From: Chlamydomonas reinhardtii
Taxonomy: Eukaryota; Chlorophyta; Chlorophyceae; Chlamydomonadales; Chlamydomonadaceae
Direction: 5' to 3'
Assembly: GCF_000002595.2 (NCBI RefSeq)
Contig: NC_057012.1
Coordinates: forward strand, 5,008,995 to 5,072,994
DNA: 64,000 nucleotides
Part shown: positions 23,250-37,700 of the stretch, piece by piece
How the letters are laid out: every line of letters starts with the position of its first letter
Position numbering within the stretch: position 1 is the stretch's first letter
Program-made: the position numbers and the translations under genes
The notes under the pieces: generated by a model
What the model was told of the DNA's origin: nothing
Database searches by the model: none
Seen by the model: the letters and a program-made list of their open reading frames with translations, nothing else

Positions 23250-23371
23250 CTAGCCCTGCAGCTCGCGCTGGCGCTGCTTCACCAGCAGGCGGCTGCGGCG
23301 GAACTCCACGTAGCTGTTGCGCAGCTCGCGGATGTTGCCGCACTGCCAGGAGTAGTGGGTGGCGCGCACAG
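23250..23371 (-). pseudogene. Exon-like host-gene fragment inside the LTR-element leader
   Basis: On minus, an acceptor-like CATGCACAG precedes an open frame encoding VRATHYSWQCGNIREL, then RNSYVEFRRSRLLVKQ and RQRELQG, with TAG at 23250-23252. Third positions are almost all G or C, as in real Chlamydomonas exons, and unlike the AT-richer leader around it. It looks like the last exon of a host gene, with the end of its upstream intron, carried by the element. I do not recognise the donor gene. Confidence 0.5.
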
Positions 23372-23488
23372 CTGTGCATGGTTACAAACACCCACAGCCC
23401 AGGCGTAAGAGGGGCCACAAAGCCGTCCCTGCCATCGCGCGAGTACCTTTTGCGGCGGTCAAGGTTAACGTCTTTGTCAGAGTTTGAG

Positions 23489-24016
23489 CTAAGGTCTGCT
23501 TGTAGCCCCTTGCTCGACGGCTAGCAGAACAGGCGGGTCGTGTGGCTCAGGATGCCTCTCACGAATATTGTTTACACGTTGTAGCCTTCAGGCGGCTTCT
23601 GTGTACCGGTGGTCAGATGTTCTGGAATCGCTAAGTGATAAATCAAGTAGCTCAAACTCTGACAAGCAGGTTTGAGCTACGGCGCCCACTAAAAGGGCCG
23701 CCAGCGCGCCCATGCCGCAGCTCCGGGGCGCTACTGGTCTGACTTACGAACGTCCACGAACCCACACGATGCTCAGCAACGCCGTGTTGCTAACAGGTAA
23801 TTCATCCCATCTTGTACCGTTCTAACACGGAAACGCGTGGAGATACGCCCAGATCACGCAACACGCTGACGTGGGAAGTGACACACGTCCTAACACAAAA
23901 CCCGCCACCTAGTTCCGAGTCAGGGTTTTGTCCCTCTAAGTGGCAATCATGCTAAGTAATGCGTGCAAACACCATGCGGTGACACGGCATGCACGGTCAC
24001 ACGCCAGGGCGTGACA
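23489..24016 (-). repeat. LTR (5' LTR of the minus-oriented element)
   Basis: Identical, as far as I can read, to 11994-12521. The sequence outside it (from 24017) does not match the sequence outside the left LTR. Confidence 0.92.
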
Positions 24017-24080
24017 CGGAGCCCTTGCGGTTGCATCGAGTTCCAGGAGGGCCCTTGTCGGTTGCAACCTCCGGAGCCCT

Positions 24081-24140
24081 CCAGAGTCCGCCAGAGCCCG
24101 CCAGAGCCCGCCAGAGCCCGCCAGAGCCCGTCAGAGCCTT
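24081..24140 (+). repeat. 10-bp minisatellite (CCAGAGCCCG)n
   Basis: Six consecutive 10-mers, four of them exact, lie between the right LTR and the Fanzor-like gene. Confidence 0.85.
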
Positions 24141-24466
24141 CAGAGCCCTCCAGAGGCTGAGCGGCTCTGAACCAGCCTGTGTCACAGATGCCAGACCACC
24201 CTAAAAGCAGCAGGAAGCCGGGTGGTCGCGGCTGGCGATCCGCTGGCTGTCTTTAAGCTGGCAACCCTTAGCGCCAATTCGCATCGTGGGCGGTGATCCC
24301 GGCTTAGGCAACTACCTGGTGGCCTGTGTCGTGTCAATGCCAGGCTTCTCACCGCACAGGTACAGTGGCCGGCCACGAGCCGCGCACGTCTGGCGTGGCC
24401 CAGACGGCCAGGCTCCTTGGCCTGCCCAGCCCCCACTGCAGCGACGGCGGAAGCGGCGGCGGCGAC

Positions 24467-24571
24467 GGCAACAGCGGCGATGGGAGCGGCAACAGCGGCG
24501 ATGGCAGCGGCAACAGCGGCGATGGCAGCGGCAGCAGCGGCGATGGCAGCGACAGCAGCGACGGCGTCGGC
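24467..24571 (+). repeat. 21-bp minisatellite encoding GNSGDGS repeats
   Basis: Five copies of GGCAACAGCGGCGATGGCAGC start at 24467, 24488, 24509, 24530 and 24551. The unit is a multiple of three, so in one frame it makes a flexible Gly/Ser/Asp linker between the RuvC-I block and the helical region of the Fanzor-like gene. Confidence 0.85.
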
Positions 24572-25645
24572 GGGGGCAGAAACGGAGGCGGCGGCGCAAG
24601 GGGGGCGGGAGGTGGAAGGGCAAGAGGCGAGGGTGGCGGGGCACGCGCCAGCACACGCATCAGCGTGCCGCAACAGAACGGCGCCGCCAGCAGCGCGCCT
24701 GCTTTACCCGGCTGTCTGGCGCTGGCTACCGCCACTGCACAGGCCAGACAGGCCGTCGGCTGTGGCAGCAGGCACGGCTAGAGGAGCAGCCGGCGCTCAA
24801 GCGCTGTCAGGCGGGGATACCCAGCGCGCGGGCGGCGTCGGCAGCTGAGCGTGAGCTGCGAGTACGCTACCTCTACTCTGGAGGTGGCGTGGACGCGGCG
24901 GCGGCGGCCGCGGGTCTGCGCCTGCGCCGGTGCAACAGTACGGGCTGTGGCACCTGCTCCGTTTCTACCGGCAGTGGGGCCAGCGGCGGTGGCGCCTGAC
25001 TGTCCATGTGCGGACGCAGAAGGTGGGGTTTGAGGGGAGGGGGCCAGCAGATGCATCCACACCAACTGAATTGCGCTGACGCTACACCAATGCCACGGGT
25101 ACAGGTGCTGGCGCACACGGCGCAGGAGCTGGCTGGTGTAAGGCCCAAGGAGGAGGTCATTGATGGCTGGGGCAACGCCAACACCGGCTATGGCGGTTGC
25201 ATCAGCAGGTTGGGGCGGGGCCCAAACCGGGCACTGCTCCGCCTGCTGGTGGACAAGTACGCCCACCTGGTGGTGTACGTGGACGAGTTCTACACATCAC
25301 AGGCAAGATGAGAGCAGACGGGTTGGAATGAGTAGACATGTGGTCGGGTGGACAGGATGGGGCTCGTGTACAGGTAGCCGGGTAGCCAGCAAGGTTCACA
25401 CTGTACTCCTGCCCCCTCATTCCCCAGGTATGTGCGAAGTGGGGGCGGCGCTTGCTCGGCGACAGGCAGCGCTGCCTGCAGGCGGTCGTACCATGGGGGA
25501 GGCTCACGTGCTCTCCAAGTCCAAGTGTGCAACCACTGCGGGACGGTGTGGGTGAGTCTACTTTGCGGGCGGGCGGCAGGCTGGGTGATGGCTGGGTGGC
25601 TGGGTGTGTAATGGGACAGGGTGATGGCTGGGTGGCTGGGTGACG

Positions 25646-25850
25646 GCTCAGTGGGGCTCAGTGGGGCCCAGTGGGGCTCAGTCGTGGGCTCAGTAGGGCT
25701 CAGTGGGGATGACACGTGGATGACACGGCTCAGTGGGTGAGGGCTCAGTGGGGCTCAGTGGGGCTCAGTCGTGGGCTCAGTGGGGCTCAGTGGGTGGTGG
25801 CTGGGTGACGGCTGGGTGATGGCTCAGTCGTGGGCTCAGTGGGACGCACT
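25646..25850 (+). repeat. GGGCTCAGTG decamer repeats in a Fanzor-gene intron
   Basis: About a dozen imperfect copies of GGGCTCAGTG/GTGGGCTCAGTC, interrupted by GGCTGGGTGA repeats, fill most of the intron 25552-25874. Confidence 0.8.
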
Positions 25851-26439
25851 CAATCTACCCTCCCGACGGTGCAGGGACGTGACGTCAACTCCGCAACCAA
25901 CATCCGGCACGCGCTGGTGGAGATGATGCTGGGGCACAAGCGACCTGCATCGCTGCAGACTGGCGGCGGCAGCGGCGGCGGCAGCGGTGGCGGCGGCGGC
26001 GGCGGCGGGGCGCGTGCGCGCATCTTGGTAGCGGAGGGGGCGGGAAAGGCCATGTGGAGGAGGAGAGCGCAGCGCCGCCCAAGAAGCGGCGCAAGCGCGC
26101 AGGCTGAGGAGCCGGCTGGTGTCTAGGTAGCGGTCCGCGGTGGGGCTGGCAGGGCATGCGTAGCGGCATGACAAGTAGCGCGGCTGTTGACAACTGTGCT
26201 GCGTCTGGCTGCGGTTGGCTCTGCCGTGGCATCGCGATTGCTAGGCATCGGGTTTGGCTATGTGCCTGTTGAAACCGACCCCGGCTATGTCCGGGCAATG
26301 AGGTTGTTCGGCCTCAGACTGTGGAGGGGCTCAGCCCCTTTTCCCGTGACCGGGGAACACTTGTCTGTGAAGCGCTCGCGCATTTGAAGTCAACTTTGGT
26401 GTTGGCCCTACAACAGCACGCCGCACTCAGCATATTAAG

Positions 26440-26864
26440 GAGGCACCTATCCTGATGAGGCACTCGCAGATGGGGACTACAAGCTGTCGCTGCACAAGGG
26501 GCAGCGTGCTAAGAATGCGCGCGTGGTGAGTGGGTTCAAGCCTGGTGGCTGCGCACGATTGTTGGAGGGCAAGGGGCTGTTTGACGAGGAGCAGGCCACC
26601 AATCCACAGCACATCTACACCGTGACTTCGCAAAGAGGTTGTCGTTTCGCTGTGGAGGGCAAGCGGCACCTGTACCGTCCGTCAGAGATGTTGTTGGTGC
26701 GTGAGGCGACTGACAGGGTGGCGGGTGGGGCGACGCGACAGGCAGAGGCAGCGCAGGAGCAGCACCAGGTGCGGCTCATTGTGCGCGCTCTTGCAGCCAC
26801 CCAGAAGAAGGCCACTCGCGCGATTGAGAAACAAGCGCCTCCCACGTCTCCTGCACCTGCGTAG
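26440..26864 (+). pseudogene. Fragment resembling the C-terminal tail of a retrovirus-type integrase
   Basis: The open frame reads TYPDEALADGDYKLSLHKG, RVVSGFKPGG, HIYTVTSQRGCRF, YRPSEMLLV and then a Lys/Arg/Gln-rich tail ending SPAPA and a TAG stop. A 'GDY...Y.V....G..F...P.EML.V' layout is what SH3-like tails behind DDE integrases look like. No catalytic core is seen upstream, so this is a fossil fragment of uncertain parent, possibly of the element that carried the Fanzor gene. Confidence 0.4.
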
Positions 26865-27875
26865 AAGCCAGCTGGCAAGCGTGGTGGCCGGTTGGGTTAG
26901 CGCGAGCAGGTGCGTGGCGAAACACATTTTTAAGGTGTATGTCGGGCGTGTGTCCGTGGTGGACGCTGCCTGCCGCGCGGGTAGCGTGTGTCTTGGTGCA
27001 GACAGTGTTGTACAGTGCTGTAAATGTGTGGCCAGAACCACATGTGCGGCTGGCTACCTGTGGCCCGACTGCTAGGTGTAACCTGCAGTCCCGCATGTTG
27101 GCATTCACAGCATGCAGCACCAGATAGAATGCGTTACGTACTAGCCCTGAGGCCCCCCACCTTGCCACCTGCATCGCCACCTGTATCACACAGTCCGCGC
27201 CGTGGTGCCAGCCCTCTCAACGCGTTGCTGGCCTGCTCCTGCCAGCATCAGGACCACGGCCACGGCAATCTGCAGCAGTCTCACGCTTTTCTTCTTGCTT
27301 GTGCTACCTACTGGCTTCGGCTCTACAACGTCATGTTCGCTTGTGCGTGTTGCGTTTTTTCAAGCGCGTCAATTGAGCCTACTGTAATCTGCCTGCGTGC
27401 CCTGCCTGACCGGCTGTGAGAGCCTGGGAGGCAGAATCCCACACTTGAAACGATACGCCCTCAGGCATGGACATCTTCAGAGAGTTCAGACTTATGTGGA
27501 CCAGCCGTCATGCTGCATTGCTGCACCTGTACATGCCCCACGACCCCGAACCGGATCCCCAGCGGCGACGACTCCTTGACTATTGGGGCCTATTGGGCTC
27601 GGGCACATACCCCCCCCCCCCCCACGCCCCCCACACACAAGTAGTCACACATGCCTTGTATCAAATCACCTGAGGAGCCACGCACCCACACAACCTGCAC
27701 TCGTCTCGACACCACCACTGCACGGATTGGATGCAGGCACGGCAGCTACACCAACAAGCAACTCCTGCAACGGCCGCAATCGCCAGCAAACCACAACCCC
27801 GCCCCCCACCTACTGCTCCCCTACCAGCATCACAGGGCCAATCAACAACCGCCGCCAGCAGCCCTGGTGCATGCC
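26865..27875. other. Between mobile-element remnants and the IF3-like gene; no gene supported
   Basis: The sequence is mixed and contains a poly-C run (27610-27622) and a 69-residue plus frame from 27467 (MDIFREFRLMWTSRHAALLH...), which I do not recognise. The right part should include the 3' UTR of the minus-strand IF3-like gene. Confidence 0.4.
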
Positions 27876-29744
27876 CTATGCGGCCGCCGCGGTCTCGCCA
27901 GCGGGAGGCGGCCCGCTTGCTGCTGCAGCCGGCGCCGCGGGCTGCTGCTGCGGCTGCTTGGGGGCCGTTGGCGGCGCCGCGGGCTTCAGAGTCAGGAGCC
28001 AGGTGTTCTTCATCTGCCAAGCACAAGTACGAAAGCGGGAATCAGATACGTGTTCCACAATACCGTAAGGGGCAAGGTAAACATGGGGTGTTGCCCTCAG
28101 TCCTGCAAGCCCTGCCATTTAACTCCTTGCTGTTGCCCTCTCGGACCCCCAAATTCAGGTACCCCGCCCCTCTCCGCTCATCCTGCCTTTCGCTCCCTCA
28201 AAGTTATAGTACCCGCTGTCACCACAAGACGTCGGCACTTTACACTTCACTCGGTCGTCTACCTCCCCCGTTGCCAAAGCATAGGCCACGCTCTCCTCCT
28301 CGCTCTTTTGCATTGGGCTCGGTTTGAAGTGGGCTGGTATTTATTACAACCCCCTTCACCCGCACCTGCCGCTTGCCGCCCATGGGCTGCCCCTTGCCCA
28401 CCAGCCGCCCCGCCACGCTCTCCACCAGCGCCGCCGCCGCCTTGCCGCCCTCCTCATCGCCGCCCTTGAATTGCACAACCAGCTGCACCCTGCGGGGAGC
28501 GGGGGAGAGCAGCGCGGGGCGGAGGTGTGCGTGTGTGCGTGTGTGGTGGTGGTGATACTCTTGATACGGGTTGCGCGGTGCGAATGCACAGTGGCTGGGA
28601 CAGGGGCGTCGCCACAAGGGGAGGAATGCAGCAGCACACAGGGCAGTGCATGCGCCGTATACGCACTGTGGCACAGCGGCACACAGCTCCACGTCACCAT
28701 CCGGCACCGCCGGCCTCGGCCTGGCATCCCCCTAGCCGCCCACACACTGCATGCACCTCCCAACCATTCACACACACGATAGCCCATCGCCATCCCACTT
28801 CCACCCAACCACCACCCCACTGTCACCCCACTTCCACCCAACCACCACCCATTGCACCCAACCACCACCACGCACCTGAGCCCATCCTCCAGCCAGCCCT
28901 CCGCGCGCCGCAGCTTTGTGGCCAGGTCATGTTCGCTGATGCGCGGCCGCAGCTGCAGCTCCTTGGCGGCCGGTTGCGGCGACTGCGGCTGCTGCAGCGC
29001 CTTGCCCGCGCCCTGCCGCGCCTTTGGCGGCTGCTGCTGCTGTTGTTGTTGTTGTTGTTGCTGTTGCTGTTGCTGTCGTGGTTTGGGCGTTGGGGTGGCG
29101 GAGGTGTTGCTGGTGGTGGCCGCGCTGGCGCTAGGGCCGCGGCCGGGGTTGTTGGCGCCGCCGCCGCCGCTGGGGTTGGCGCCAGCGCGCTCCCGCTGTG
29201 GCTGCGCACCCTGGCTCATGAGCCGCACCCCGCTATACGGCGTGGGGGTGGAGTGGGTCGGGTCCCAGGGGCCGCAGGAGGCGATCCGGCACGCGTCAAG
29301 TGGGGCAGGGCTGACAGAGGCTGGGGAGGAAGCGCCGAGGAATGCCGCTACAGCGCTCCCAGCGGGGGCGCTGCTGCGGATGGGACTGGGGCTGGGGGCC
29401 GTGGCGTCGCAGGCCCCACGCCAGCCGTGCAGGGCGCTGCCGGAGGCACGAGGGGCTCCCGAAATGGCGTCGGCTTGGTTGGCAAAGCAGGCGGGTGCGG
29501 CTTGAAGGTTGGGAGTGCTGGTGCGGCCCCCATCCGTCGGGCTGTCGAGGGTCCCAGCTCCAAGGTTGCATTCCCCTGCTGCGCATGAGCTTGCCGCAGT
29601 CTGAGATGACAGGGCACGCAAAGTTAGGGCTGATAGGACGTCAGAAAAGCAACCTCCGAGTCCGAGTGCAGCGGCCAGAACGGGGCCCTTGTAATGACTT
29701 CGCCCTTGCCGCGAAAGCTGGCACAGCAACAGCTGCAGCGACAT
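27876..29744 (-). CDS. IF3-like organellar translation initiation factor (C-terminal domain, long disordered leader)
   Basis: Three exons, 28876-29744, 28366-28489 and 27876-28013 (TAG 27876-27878), join in phase to 376 residues. The IF3 C-terminal domain is clear: KELQLRPRISEHDLATKLRR, WLEDGLR, VQLVVQFKGGDEEGGKAAAAL and, across the last junction, GGKRQ|MKNTWLLTLKP, matching bacterial GRQMxMVLAP. I chose the ATG at 29744 (MSLQLLLCQLSRQGRSH), which gives a plausible organelle-targeting leader; upstream in-frame ATGs exist up to 29861. I see no IF3 N-terminal domain; instead there are about 230 residues rich in Ser, Ala, Pro and Gly and a polyglutamine tract. The tail is Pro/Ala/Gln-rich. IF3 promotes subunit dissociation and start selection; mitochondrion seems likelier than plastid from the leader, but this is a guess. 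Confidence 0.82.
29035..29085 (-). repeat. Polyglutamine (CAG/CAA) tract in the IF3-like gene
   Basis: A run of 17 glutamine codons, mixed CAA and CAG, in the linker before the IF3 C-terminal domain. Mixed codons suggest it is older than a fresh slippage expansion. Confidence 0.85.
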
Positions 29745-29937
29745 GGTGATAGATATATGTAGTATTACATATAATGTACAGCCCAAGGTGACAACGGAGG
29801 TCATTGTGGAATGAAAGTCGAGGTGTTGCATGCAAATTGGCCAACTTTCGATTTCGCCCAAAACATCAGTCGGTTACCTTTGCACTGCATTACCAATATA
29901 TAGTAGTACCTCACTTGACTATTTTATTGCTCTCAAA
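29745..29937. promoter_or_regulatory. 193-bp divergent promoter region (IF3-like / SDR)
   Basis: The chosen start codons are only 193 bp apart on opposite strands. The region is AT-rich for this genome and holds TATATAG at 29897-29903, 35 bp before the SDR start codon, and ATATATCTATC on the minus side near 29748-29758. The two genes may be co-regulated if the IF3 start is correct. Confidence 0.5.
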
Positions 29938-33620
<3,683 letters not shown>

Positions 33621-34725
33621 AGAGTGCCACGGAGGCGGCAGCAGCAGCAGCAACGGCTGCTTATGGTGATTCATTTTTTGGTCTGGCGTTGGAATGGCGA
33701 GAGGATGAGAGGGAGTGACATGTATTGATTTAAACCCAGGGACAGTGAGTGCGGGCGGGCCTGAGAGACGTGAGGGAGCGGCAGTGAGGGAGAGGCCTGA
33801 GGGAAGTGAGGGAGCGGCAGTGAGGGAGAGGCGTGGAAAGCAATACGCTTCGGAGTGAGGGCTAAGAGAATGCGTTTGGCAAGGGCGTTGGCTCTGAACC
33901 ATGATTAATTGTGAGAGCTTGGGGTGCTGGAGGGAAGGGCGGGTTGTTTGTGCTGCATCCCCTCTTTCCCATCTGTCGCAGTTTTGCTAAGCATGGCGTT
34001 ATGTGGATGATTTTGATGATACGGTTTGTCAGGGCGGATGAGAACGGTGGATCAAGTGAGCGGTGAGGCCGGACTAGAGCTGAAAGGCGGATGGTCAAGT
34101 GGAGCACGATGGAGGAAGGTCACTCAGAGAGGGGTTTTTCGGTGTAATCGGCTCCAAATTGTGAATGCCCGAAGCAGCCTCTGCAGCCTGGAAGTGCAGG
34201 ACTGCAGCACAAGCACTGGAGGCGGCATCATGGTGATCGTGCGATGCTTAGATTGCCGCGACTGCCGGAAGGGGGGCACACGACTTCCGCGGGAGCCTCG
34301 CTGGATGTCCAAGATGGCAGGACAGGGCAGACTGCTGTCTGAGCCAGGCAAGCTGCTGTGTCCACCGGCGCCTGCACTTACACAGTGCGCCCCCTAGATT
34401 CTAACACAAATTCGCGGCTGCTGATTTGGAGACCCCCGAACCATCCATGCCCGAGCCTGGCACGAACACACGCACGCGGGATCGGCCGGCTGCTGACGGT
34501 GACACTCCTTGGCCCGGCCCCATCTCCGCAGCTGGTGCTGCAAGGCTGCGTTTAAGCTTATTGTATGAATATAGGTAGACGTGAAAATTGTAGGGCCCGG
34601 GTACCGCTGCTTGTGCGACTCCAAGCCGTGCCTTGCAGCTTTTGCCACACTAGCGACAATACTGCAGTAATAAATACTTAGTACTAATTAGGCTGTGTTT
34701 TATACACATATCTACCAGGAGGAAA
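33621..34725. other. Between the SDR and LPAAT genes
   Basis: The first half is the probable SDR 3' UTR, with tandem GAGGGAGCGGCAGTGAGGGAGAGGC repeats at about 33773-33835 and a TGTAA at 34143-34147. The rest, up to the ATG at 34726, is the likely LPAAT promoter. I see no gene in it. Confidence 0.55.
34143..34147 (+). terminator. TGTAA poly(A) signal of the SDR gene
   Basis: TGTAA, the Chlamydomonas polyadenylation signal, about 520 nt after the SDR stop codon and before the next gene. Confidence 0.55.
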
Positions 34726-37700
34726 ATGGCGAGCGTTATGGCGCGTAAAAGCAGTTTGGCTCAAGCGGCCATCGAGCGGAAGCCGGTGCTGCTGCGGCCT
34801 CAATTGAATGTGCCACGTATGTCTGGTATCACTGCATTGCCGATGGAGCGTCGGCCGCTGCCTGTGGCGCCTTCTCCATCGGCGAAGCCCGAGCTGCCCG
34901 CGCGCTCGGCGCTGGTTTGCCATGCAGCCGCAGCGAGTGTACCTCTGCCCAACTCAGGTAAGTTGGGTTAAGAAATGCGGCATTCTCTGCATCACCTGGC
35001 CTGCACATTCTTGAAATTGGGCTACTTTGCTTGCAGACTCCGCTCCTCAGCCGAACGTCCTGCTGGCCAAAATTCGCGCCATCATGTTCTTCGCCTGGAG
35101 CTTCCTGCTGTCGCTGCCGCTGTTTGTGACGATGATGGTCATGGCGCCGCTCGTGCTGGCGTTCGACAAGTACCGGTGCGTGCTGAAGTGGCTGCTGCAC
35201 CGGGGAATGCCGTGGCCTTGGCGGCAGGGGTCTCGGTCAATCTCAAGCCGGGGTTGACCATCTGCAAGACAGGCTTTGGGCTTTGAGCTTTGGGCTTTGG
35301 GGAATGTGCACGCCTGGACCATGCACCGGGGGAATGCACTGAGGGGTGGGGTGTTGGGGTGCTGGGTCGGGAAGGAGTCAGGGGTGGGTAGGCAGCCACC
35401 CAGGCAGGCAGGTGCTGATGTGGCCGTTGGGTTGCAGGGAGCTGCACTCAGGGCAAGGGAAGGGCGTACAATGTGCGTTGGAATCCCAAAGAGCGTGGAG
35501 GCGTGGGCACCGCCACGCAGGCATCCGCCCTCCACATGCACAGTGCGCACACCCCTGCCGCCAGTACCTCCCCGCCCCTGCCGCACGCCTTGCCACCACC
35601 TCCCCTCCCCGCCCCTGCCACCCACCTCACCACCACCGCCCTCCCCGCCCCTGCCACCCACCCCACCACCACCTCCCCTCCCCGCCCCTGCCACCCGCCT
35701 CACCACCACCTCCCGTCCCCGCCCCTGCCACCCACCCCACCACCACCTCCCCTCCACGCAGGCGTCTGGCGCAGCACTTTGTGAACAACCTGTGGGCGTG
35801 CGCCTCCACGGCGCCCTTCTACAAAGTCACGGTGAGGGCCGCGTGCAAAGAGTCAGTCAGTTGGCAACATGCGGAAACGACGTCAAGTTGGCATGGGTGC
35901 TCCGTACTCGGTGTGCGGTGCGGGAGTGTGGGTGACTGGGTGTTGACTACCGTGGCGGCTAGCGAGGCGCCGTGACGCTGCATGAGGGCGGTGGATGGTG
36001 AGAGCTAGGAGAGCGAAGAGCTATGGCGTGGCGTGGCGTGGCGTGGCGTGGCGTGGCGGCCAAGCCGCGTACCGACCAGGCGGCGTCACCGTGTGGTGAC
36101 CGCTGCAAGTTTGGGGCTGCCCCGAGCGATGCATGGCCCGTGGGCCTTCTGATGTGGGTGCCGGGCTGACGTCAGCATGTGCCGCCCGTGGGGTGTGTGT
36201 GCGCCGGGCGGGGGCAGGGGCTGTGGCGTGTGGGGTGGCGAGGGTTGATTGAGACAAGGGAAGGTGCAGATACCTGTTCACGCGGGGCGTGCATGGGTGT
36301 GGGTATGGCAGAAACGAGTCAGTCAAGCGCACGCCGCGGCACCGTGCCTGCTTTGGCACAACGGGCATGAGGCTCGCTCCCCCTGAGAGGACACGGCGCC
36401 TGGCCCCGGCCCTGGTCGTGGCTACGTGCTGGGTGGCGCCCGTGTGCGGCGTGGCGTGTGATGGGCTGCGTGCGGTGATTGGATGATGGGATGTGAGGCG
36501 ATTGCATGTCGATGTGCCAGAGGCGTGTGTGCCAAACGTATGCGTGTGTTGTGTGCGTGTGTGTGGGTGTGCCCATCCACCTGCCTGCCTCATCTCCGCC
36601 GCCACCGCCGCCACGCCGCCGCCACCACAGATCATTGGCCGTGAGAACCTGCCGCCGCCCGACAAGCCGGTGGTGTACGTGGCCAACCACCAGAGCTTCC
36701 TGGTGAGAGCGAGGGAGTGAGGGAGTGAGGGTGAGGGGTTGAGGGTGAGGGGGGCCAGGAGCAGGAGCAGGAGCGGCGGGGGGGGGGCGTTGACGGAGGA
36801 GCTGGAGGGAGGAGGAGCAGGGGAGGGCGAAGGAGGAGGAGGCGATGGAAAGAGATGTAGGGGGCCGTGGGCGGGCCGTACAGGGGCACGGGGTGTGGGG
36901 CGCGGGGTATGGGAGGTGTCGTGGACAGGTCTGAGGGACGGCGTCCAGGAGACCGCCGAGGGTCGGGCGGGGAGGAGCGTTCTCGCACCCTGCTGCCCCC
37001 CGCCCAGCCATTCCCACTTGCACATGCCAACACACATGCCCGCGCGCGCTTTGTTTCCCTAGGCCTCCACACGTGCTCGCCACTCACCCACTCGCCACCC
37101 ACTCTCGCCCCCACTCACCACCTGGCGCAGGACATCTACTCGCTGTTCCACCTGCAGCGGCCCTTCAAGTTCATCAGCAAGACATCCAACTTCCTCATCC
37201 CCATCATCGGCTGGAGCATGTTCCTCACAGGTAAAGGCGCGCACGTGTGGCCCCTACCCCCTGCCTCTGCCCCCTGCCTCCGGCACACTGGGGCACAACC
37301 GGGCTGGGCGGGCAGGAGCGAACAGTACGGCACAGATGTCAGGACGGAGTGGGGAGTGCGTGGGCCGTTGGGCGCGGGGTGAGTGTAAGGGGCGATCGCA
37401 TGACACTCTGTCGCAGCTGCAGCGCCTGAGCCCAGGACTCGCACACGCCTGCTCGCTCCCCCACTTCCCCACCAACCACCCGGGGCGCCTCCGCAAACGT
37501 CCAACACCACAGGATGCCGGCCCCCCCCCCACACAGTTTCTCCTTGCAGCGCGACTGTTTCCTTACGGGATTGGTTCAAAGTTAATCTCCCACACACAAT
37601 GTATGACACGTGTTCTCTGTATGTGCTGCCGCTGCCGCTGCTACTGCTGCTACTGCTGCCGCCGCCGCCTCCTCCCCCTCCAGGCCACGTGATGATAAAC

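Larger units (their letters stand above)
22804..23488. other. 5' leader of the LTR element
   Basis: This stretch lies between the right LTR and the start of the polyprotein, read on minus. It contains five short palindromes (23064-23238) and an exon-like coding segment on the element's strand (23250-23371). No other feature is seen. Confidence 0.7.
11994..24016 (-). mobile_element. Ty3/gypsy LTR retrotransposon, minus orientation, looks whole and young
   Basis: Two direct 528-bp repeats (11994-12521 and 23489-24016) that I read as identical enclose a single 2,529-codon frame on the minus strand. The gene order is protease, RT, RNase H, extra domain, integrase, PHD finger, which is Ty3/gypsy order. 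Identical LTRs and one uninterrupted frame mean a recent insertion, and the element looks whole. The frame is flanked by about 2.7 kb of 3' noncoding DNA (12522-15213) and about 0.7 kb of 5' leader (22804-23488). I could not find a matching target-site duplication outside the LTRs, or a primer-binding site that I can assign to a tRNA. The element sits between BUD23 and a Fanzor fragment. Confidence 0.9.
24270..26107 (+). pseudogene. Fanzor-like gene (eukaryotic TnpB homologue, RuvC nuclease), N-terminus missing and probably decayed
   Basis: Three RuvC blocks appear in the right order. RuvC-I is IRIVGGDPGLGNYLVA followed by HRYSG (Asp codon 24295-24297). RuvC-II is VVYVDEFYTSQ (Glu codon 25285-25287), preceded by VIDGWGNANTGYGG. 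RuvC-III is GRDVNSATNI (Asp codon 25881-25883). Between II and III are zinc-ribbon pieces VCAKWGRRLL and VCNHCGTVW; in TnpB/Fanzor the first is usually CxxC, here it reads W. The helical segment WHLLRFYRQWGQRRWRL with RTQKV is also typical. A clean GT-AG intron (25552-25874) joins VCNHCGTVW to GRDVN. The end reads PPKKRRKRAG then TGA, a nuclear localisation signal. The blocks lie in different frames, some separated by introns, others apparently by indels. The usual N-terminal half is absent: RuvC-I begins about 260 bp from the LTR. Fanzors are RNA-guided DNA nucleases carried by transposons; no ends or guide RNA were identified. Confidence 0.72.

Noticed and set aside
24312-24999. Arg-rich frames (RRRRQQRRWERQQRRW and its antisense)
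   Set aside because: They are other-frame readings of the GNSGDGS minisatellite in the Fanzor-like gene.
27467-27673. MDIFREFRLMWTSRHAALLH... small plus frame
   Set aside because: Ends in poly-C sequence, no recognisable relative and no splice context; kept only as a note in the intergenic entry.
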